Notes under the pieces: model-generated
The model's database searches: none
Seen by the model: only the letters and a program-made list of their open reading frames with translations
Told to the model about the DNA's origin: nothing
NCBI RefSeq assembly: GCF_010233585.1
Contig: NZ_CP045997.1
Coordinates: forward strand, 372,001 to 436,000
Length of the DNA stretch: 64,000 nt
Direction of reading: 5' to 3'
Source: Spirosoma endbachense
GTDB lineage: Bacteria; Bacteroidota; Bacteroidia; Cytophagales; Spirosomataceae
Part shown: positions 61,864 to 64,000 of the stretch, piece after piece
How the letters are laid out: every line of letters starts with the position of its first letter
Position numbering within the stretch: position 1 is the stretch's first letter
Made by a program: the position numbers and the translations under genes

Positions 61864-63159
61864 ATGAAACGGCTATTTATTGTCCTTTACTTGTTTTGTA
61901 TCGCAGATCTTGTTGCCCAACCGGCCGAGCGTCTCGTCAAAGTTATCGTTACACCCAATCACGACGACTGGGTTTATAAAACCGGCGAACCAGTCAAATT
62001 TAACATCTCGGTTTACCGAAGTAACGTGCTACTGAAAGGGGCGAAACTTCGGTATGAAATTGGCCCTGAAAAGATGGAGCCAACGAAAAAGGAAACCGTT
62101 ACGTTGCGCGACGGAACGCTGGCGCTGGACGGTGGTACAATGAAAACGGCGGGTTTCCTGCGCTGTATTGCAACCGTTGAACTGGATGGCAAAGAGTACC
62201 GGGGGCTAACAACGGCGGGTTTTGAACCACAGGCTATTAAGCCAACCGTTGCCAATCCGGCCGATTTTCAGGCATTCTGGGATAAGGCAAAAACCGATCT
62301 GGCTGCCATACCCATCGACGCCCGCATGACGTTGCTGCCTGACCGCTGTACCGAACTAACGAATGTCTACGAGCTGAGCCTGCAAAACATTAACAACTCC
62401 CGCTTCTACGGAATCCTGTGTGTGCCCAAGAAAGAGGGGAAATACCCGGCCATTCTACGAGTGCCCGGCGCTGGCGTTCGGCCTTACAATGGCATGATTG
62501 CTGAAGCCGAAAAAGGGTTTATTACGCTCGAAGTGGGTATTCACGGCGTTCCCGTCACAATGAATCAAATCGTGTATGATAACCTTAGCCGAGGGGCATT
62601 GAGCGGTTATCAGGCCGCTAACCTCGACGATCGCGACCGCTATTACTACAAGCGCGTTTATCTGGGCTGCGTGCGGGCCGTCGATTTTCTGGCAGGTATG
62701 CCACAGTATGACGGTCAGAATCTGGCCGTTACGGGCGGTAGCCAGGGGGGAGCCCTGTCGATTGTTACGGCTGGTCTTGATTCGCGCATAAAATGGCTGG
62801 CTGCCTATTATCCAGCATTAAGCGACGTGACGGGCTACCTGAATGGTCGTGCCGGGGGATGGCCACACTTGTTTGCGGGCAACGAACTGGCGTATAACAA
62901 CAAGCCCGATCGCATTAAAACGACGGGTTATTACGACGTAGTCAATTTTGCCCGACTGGTTAAAGTGCCGGGCCGGTATTCGTGGGGATTTAATGACGAA
63001 ACCTGTCCGCCAACCTCCATGTATGCCGCTTATAACGTAATTCCCGGTCCCAAAGAACTCGACACGAACTTTCTTGATACAGGACACTGGACCTATCCTG
63101 AGCAAACCGAAAAAATGACCAGCTGGCTCCTGGCCCAGTTAAAAGGAGGTAGTAAATAA
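61864..63159 (+). CDS. Acetylxylan esterase / cephalosporin-C deacetylase-like hydrolase
   Basis: The 431-residue protein has a signal peptide (MKRLFIVLYLFCIADLVAQ), an N-terminal beta-sandwich (about 20-125), and a C-terminal alpha/beta hydrolase of the AXE1 type (about 130-430). The nucleophile Ser293 is in GGSQGG, followed by WLAAYYPALSDVTGYL, and the acid and His residues are Asp378 (FNDETCPPTS) and His408 (DTGHWTY). Such enzymes remove acetyl groups from sugars of plant glycans. It would help expose substrate for the nearby hydrolases; that link is inferred. It ends before a hairpin terminator. ATG start. Confidence 0.85.
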   Translation: MKRLFIVLYLFCIADLVAQPAERLVKVIVTPNHDDWVYKTGEPVKFNISVYRSNVLLKGAKLRYEIGPEKMEPTKKETVTLRDGTLALDGGTMKTAGFLRCIATVELDGKEYRGLTTAGFEPQAIKPTVANPADFQAFWDKAKTDLAAIPIDARMTLLPDRCTELTNVYELSLQNINNSRFYGILCVPKKEGKYPAILRVPGAGVRPYNGMIAEAEKGFITLEVGIHGVPVTMNQIVYDNLSRGALSGYQAANLDDRDRYYYKRVYLGCVRAVDFLAGMPQYDGQNLAVTGGSQGGALSIVTAGLDSRIKWLAAYYPALSDVTGYLNGRAGGWPHLFAGNELAYNNKPDRIKTTGYYDVVNFARLVKVPGRYSWGFNDETCPPTSMYAAYNVIPGPKELDTNFLDTGHWTYPEQTEKMTSWLLAQLKGGSK

Positions 63160-63198
63160 CAGCGCATTATTCGTTCTGTTTTACCCACTATTTCGTAG

Positions 63199-63246
63199 GG
63201 AGGCACAAAGAGCACAGAGAGAAATCGTTGTATTCTTTGTGCCTCC
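63199..63246 (+). terminator. Terminator after the acetylxylan-esterase-like gene
   Basis: A perfect 13-bp inverted repeat (63199-63211 and 63234-63246) with a 22-nt loop lies about 40 bases past the stop codon. No long T-run follows, so it may be a weaker terminator or a processing signal. Confidence 0.55.
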
Positions 63247-63392
63247 TTAGAAACTGGAATAGAAGAATGTCGAATACCTGTGCTATTAATTCAGGATTAA
63301 GTGGTATTGGCAAAATTCAGTAGTATATCTCTCTAAAAGTCGGTTTTTCCGTTAGAACGCAACCAAATCGGTCAGAATTACGTAATTTCAGT

Positions 63393-64000
63393 ATGCAACT
63401 ATTTGTTAACACGGCACTCAATAATACGTTTAAAAATACACTTAGTCAGCAACTTCCTGCCGACATAACCGTTGTGTTCCGCCATGATCTGCCACCAGCA
63501 GACCAACAAACAGCCTTTCAGGCGGCCGATTTAGTACTCGGAAACCCACCATCGGCCTGGTTTGCAGTGCCATTACCCAACCTGAAATTCTGGCAGTTGG
63601 ATTCTGCCGGTTTTGATGGCTACAAAAACGTTCAACTTCAGGCAATTGTGGCCAACATGGGTGATTACTTCGCCTGGCCCTGTGCTGAAACAATGCTGGC
63701 GGGCATTCTGGCTCTTTACCGGCGTATTCCCGAATTAGTGACCTTGCAGAACCAGAGCGAATGGGTTGGTGCACCAATTCGGGCCAGAACCGGATTGCTC
63801 CGTAACAAACGCGTTGTTATTCTTGGAACGGGTACAATCGGGCAGGCTGTGCGGCAGATGATGAGCGGCTTTGACTGCGATTGCAAAATGCTGGCCCGTA
63901 CCGACCCCAGGGCCGAGTTGCATTCGATTGATGAATTGAAAGCGGTCCTGCCTCAGACCGATATCGTCGTTAATTGCCTGCCCGGCACAGCAACCGGATT
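63393..64000 (+). CDS. D-2-hydroxyacid dehydrogenase, partial
   Basis: The reading frame is open from ATG to the window end (202 codons) and is cut off. It encodes an NAD(P)-dependent D-2-hydroxyacid dehydrogenase: an N-terminal substrate-binding domain (LPNLKFWQLDSAGFDGYKN) and the start of the NAD-binding fold with VVILGTGTIGQAVRQMM (GxGxxG). The catalytic Arg, Glu and His lie beyond the window. These enzymes interconvert 2-keto and D-2-hydroxy acids. It is preceded by a terminator and so is probably an independent transcript. Confidence 0.9.
   Translation, partial: MQLFVNTALNNTFKNTLSQQLPADITVVFRHDLPPADQQTAFQAADLVLGNPPSAWFAVPLPNLKFWQLDSAGFDGYKNVQLQAIVANMGDYFAWPCAETMLAGILALYRRIPELVTLQNQSEWVGAPIRARTGLLRNKRVVILGTGTIGQAVRQMMSGFDCDCKMLARTDPRAELHSIDELKAVLPQTDIVVNCLPGTATG

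Overview
The window looks like a chromosome segment of a Spirosoma-like member of the Bacteroidota (order Cytophagales). The evidence is a complete SusC/SusD locus with its own ECF sigma factor and FecR anti-sigma factor, a lipoprotein rich in FG-GAP/ASPIC repeats, MoxR/DUF58/BatA-type genes, DUF4105 and DUF983 proteins, promoter-like TAnnTTTG elements, and weak Shine-Dalgarno sequences with several TTG starts. The taxonomic call is inference from gene content; no rRNA is present.

Layout. 1-2.7 kb: mltG, a single-domain response regulator and a small unknown gene (all minus), then tRNA-Ser(GGA). 3.0-6.2 kb: an RsbQ-like hydrolase, a PAS histidine kinase and two single-domain response regulators, which look like one signalling module. 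7-13 kb: an orphan ECF sigma factor, a TipAL-like MerR regulator, an AraC regulator, a DUF983 protein and several small genes, separated by strong hairpin terminators. 13-15.8 kb: a secreted M14 metallopeptidase. 16.3-25.8 kb: three tandem TldD/TldE-like pairs, each TldD carrying an N-terminal RR motif of Tat type. 26-33.9 kb: DUF4159, MoxR, DUF58, BatA-like and two further membrane proteins, tightly packed with ATGA overlaps. 33.9-36.1 kb: a pterin carbinolamine dehydratase and two membrane proteins.

36.1-47.6 kb (minus) is a polysaccharide utilisation locus: ECF sigma, a GH93-like (BNR) enzyme, FecR, SusC with an STN domain, SusD, a GH43 lipoprotein and a GH93-like/GH43 fusion. With a GH127 enzyme and a clan GH-A hydrolase at 56.5-59.7 kb, the set suggests arabinan or another arabinose-containing plant glycan as substrate. 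A large FG-GAP/ASPIC lipoprotein is transcribed divergently from the sigma gene. 51.3-55 kb holds an SRPBCC protein, two SnoaL/NTF2-like proteins and a FAD monooxygenase, with two non-coding repeat elements nearby. 55.4-64 kb contains a dihaem cytochrome c, GH127, the clan GH-A enzyme, rsmI, a DUF4105 protein, an acetylxylan-esterase-like hydrolase and a D-2-hydroxyacid dehydrogenase cut by the window end.

The most unusual items are the triplicated, apparently exported TldD/E system, the RsbQ homologue wired to a histidine kinase instead of a PP2C phosphatase, the GH93-like/GH43 fusion, and a short interspersed repeat whose core is inverted relative to its flanks between two copies.
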